Shown here: positions 63,469-64,000 of the stretch, one piece after another | How positions within the stretch are numbered: position 1 is the first letter of the stretch | Layout of the letters: each line of letters opens with the position of its first letter | NCBI RefSeq assembly: GCF_004770155.1 | Contig: NZ_RQFA01000032.1 | Span: 1-64,000 of the forward strand | DNA from: Leptospira gomenensis | GTDB taxonomy: Bacteria > Spirochaetota > Leptospiria > Leptospirales > Leptospiraceae | Direction: 5' to 3' | DNA: 64,000 nucleotides | The notes under the pieces: model-generated | The model's input: only the letters and a program-made list of their open reading frames with translations | Databases searched by the model: none | What the model was told of the DNA's origin: nothing | Position numbers and translations under genes: made by a program

Positions 63469-63852
63469 TTGGCCGATCCTAAAAGTATGGAATCCTATGA
63501 GTTCAACCAAGACGAAAACAGGGAGTTTTTATCTCTCAGCAGAGTGTTACGTGCCGCTTCTTTTTCCTTTTTCTGCTTAACCGGGGTTTGTTTTTTTTCC
63601 GCATTTACGGCGGGAGATTTCGGAAGACTGTTTTGGTTTGCGGTTCCCGGTGTTTTGTTTTTTCTGGCCGGGGTTTGGAGTTTTAGCGCAGGCATTTCCT
63701 TCAAACGGATTACGGATACGAAGGGAGAGGATTTGGATTATTTACGGATCGGGCTAAAGAGTTTACGAATCCACTTTTGGATTCAGATCACGTTCGGATG
63801 TTTCGCCGTTTTGTTTTTATTGGGAGGAGCGATCGTCACTTTGTTGTCCTGA
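63469..63852 (+). CDS. Small two-to-three helix membrane protein, DUF5362-like
   Basis: A 127-residue protein with hydrophobic segments near 30-50, 54-74 and 100-125. The second half (DLDYLRIGLKSLRIHFWIQITFG) resembles DUF5362 membrane proteins, by memory only. TTG 63469 has GAGG 13 bases upstream; ATG 63487 is an alternative start that removes six residues. The stop overlaps the next gene's ATG by one base. Function unknown. Confidence 0.65.
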   Translation: MADPKSMESYEFNQDENREFLSLSRVLRAASFSFFCLTGVCFFSAFTAGDFGRLFWFAVPGVLFFLAGVWSFSAGISFKRITDTKGEDLDYLRIGLKSLRIHFWIQITFGCFAVLFLLGGAIVTLLS

Positions 63853-64000
63853 TGGAGCCGAGGGAATTTTATATCGAGGACCGTCTCGAACGATATCGTA
63901 CGAATGCGCCTTGTAATTTGGGCGAAAGCGGAATCCGAAATCTCAACTACGGAGAGTTGTTGCGACGTCTGGAAATTCTTCCGGAAGAATGGAATGATAT
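63852..64000 (+). CDS. Partial gene at right edge, possible PLP aminotransferase
   Basis: Only the first 49 codons are in the window. The reading begins MEPREFYIEDRLERYRT and continues NAPCNLGESGIRNLNYGELL. The NLGESG..N pattern resembles the N-terminus of a class I/II aminotransferase type found in leptospires, but the catalytic part is outside the window. The ATG overlaps the previous stop by one base (TGATG), so the pair is coupled. Confidence 0.5.
   Translation, partial: MEPREFYIEDRLERYRTNAPCNLGESGIRNLNYGELLRRLEILPEEWND

Overview
The window reads as a chromosome segment of a Leptospira-type spirochaete. This is inferred from protein families and not from a database search. The signs are spirochaetal lipoproteins with loose lipoboxes, leptospiral-style LPS genes (O-antigen ligase, GmhA), complete leucine and biotin enzymes, a bacterial XPB helicase, two FliG-like proteins outside any flagellar cluster, and medium GC with many short A/T runs. 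I saw no rRNA, insertion sequence, prophage or CRISPR array. Genes are dense and often overlap by 4 to 19 bases, so much of the window is probably translationally coupled operons.

Layout. 0-1 kb: a 17-unit hexanucleotide array, a UPF0598 gene, and tRNA-Cys and tRNA-Leu. 1-8 kb: envelope genes (O-antigen ligase, WaaE-like glycosyltransferase, a FliG-like protein, gmhA, an ABC ATPase, a membrane FHA protein). 8-13 kb: leuCD, a divergent cysteine-synthase-like protein and an SF1 helicase. 13-14.3 kb: a divergent ECF sigma factor / NrsF-type anti-sigma pair. 14.3-22.4 kb: a tightly overlapping run of a DUF482 acyltransferase, clpS, clpA, ggt, gshA and a GshF-like ATP-grasp ligase. 22.4-28 kb (minus strand): two glutaredoxins, two BolA proteins, an ABC exporter, a mycothione-reductase-like flavoprotein, a glyoxalase-II-like hydrolase and a STAS protein. 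Together 18-28 kb forms a thiol-redox neighbourhood.

28-37.6 kb: an MBL phosphodiesterase, glpK, a second and longer FliG-like protein, a SpoIIE phosphatase set, MBOAT, SppA and an aldose epimerase. 37.7-45 kb: XPB, an aspartate aminotransferase, an SH3-like exported protein, a YbfF-type esterase, a sodium:solute symporter and thrB. 45-53 kb: two unknown genes, a chaperone-DsbA fusion, mdh and bioFDAB. 53-64 kb: a GDSL lipoprotein, serB, mutS-trpF, pgeF, a lone receiver domain, leuB, argD, a phosphohexomutase, and two genes at the right edge, one of them cut by the window.

No single locus is plainly a new defence or mobile system. The strongest leads are the two FliG-related proteins placed away from motility genes, the acyltransferase coupled to clpS-clpA, the split GshF-type pathway beside Grx/BolA genes, the CysK-like protein that lacks its substrate loop, and a bioF gene whose natural N-terminus appears to need a CTG start.
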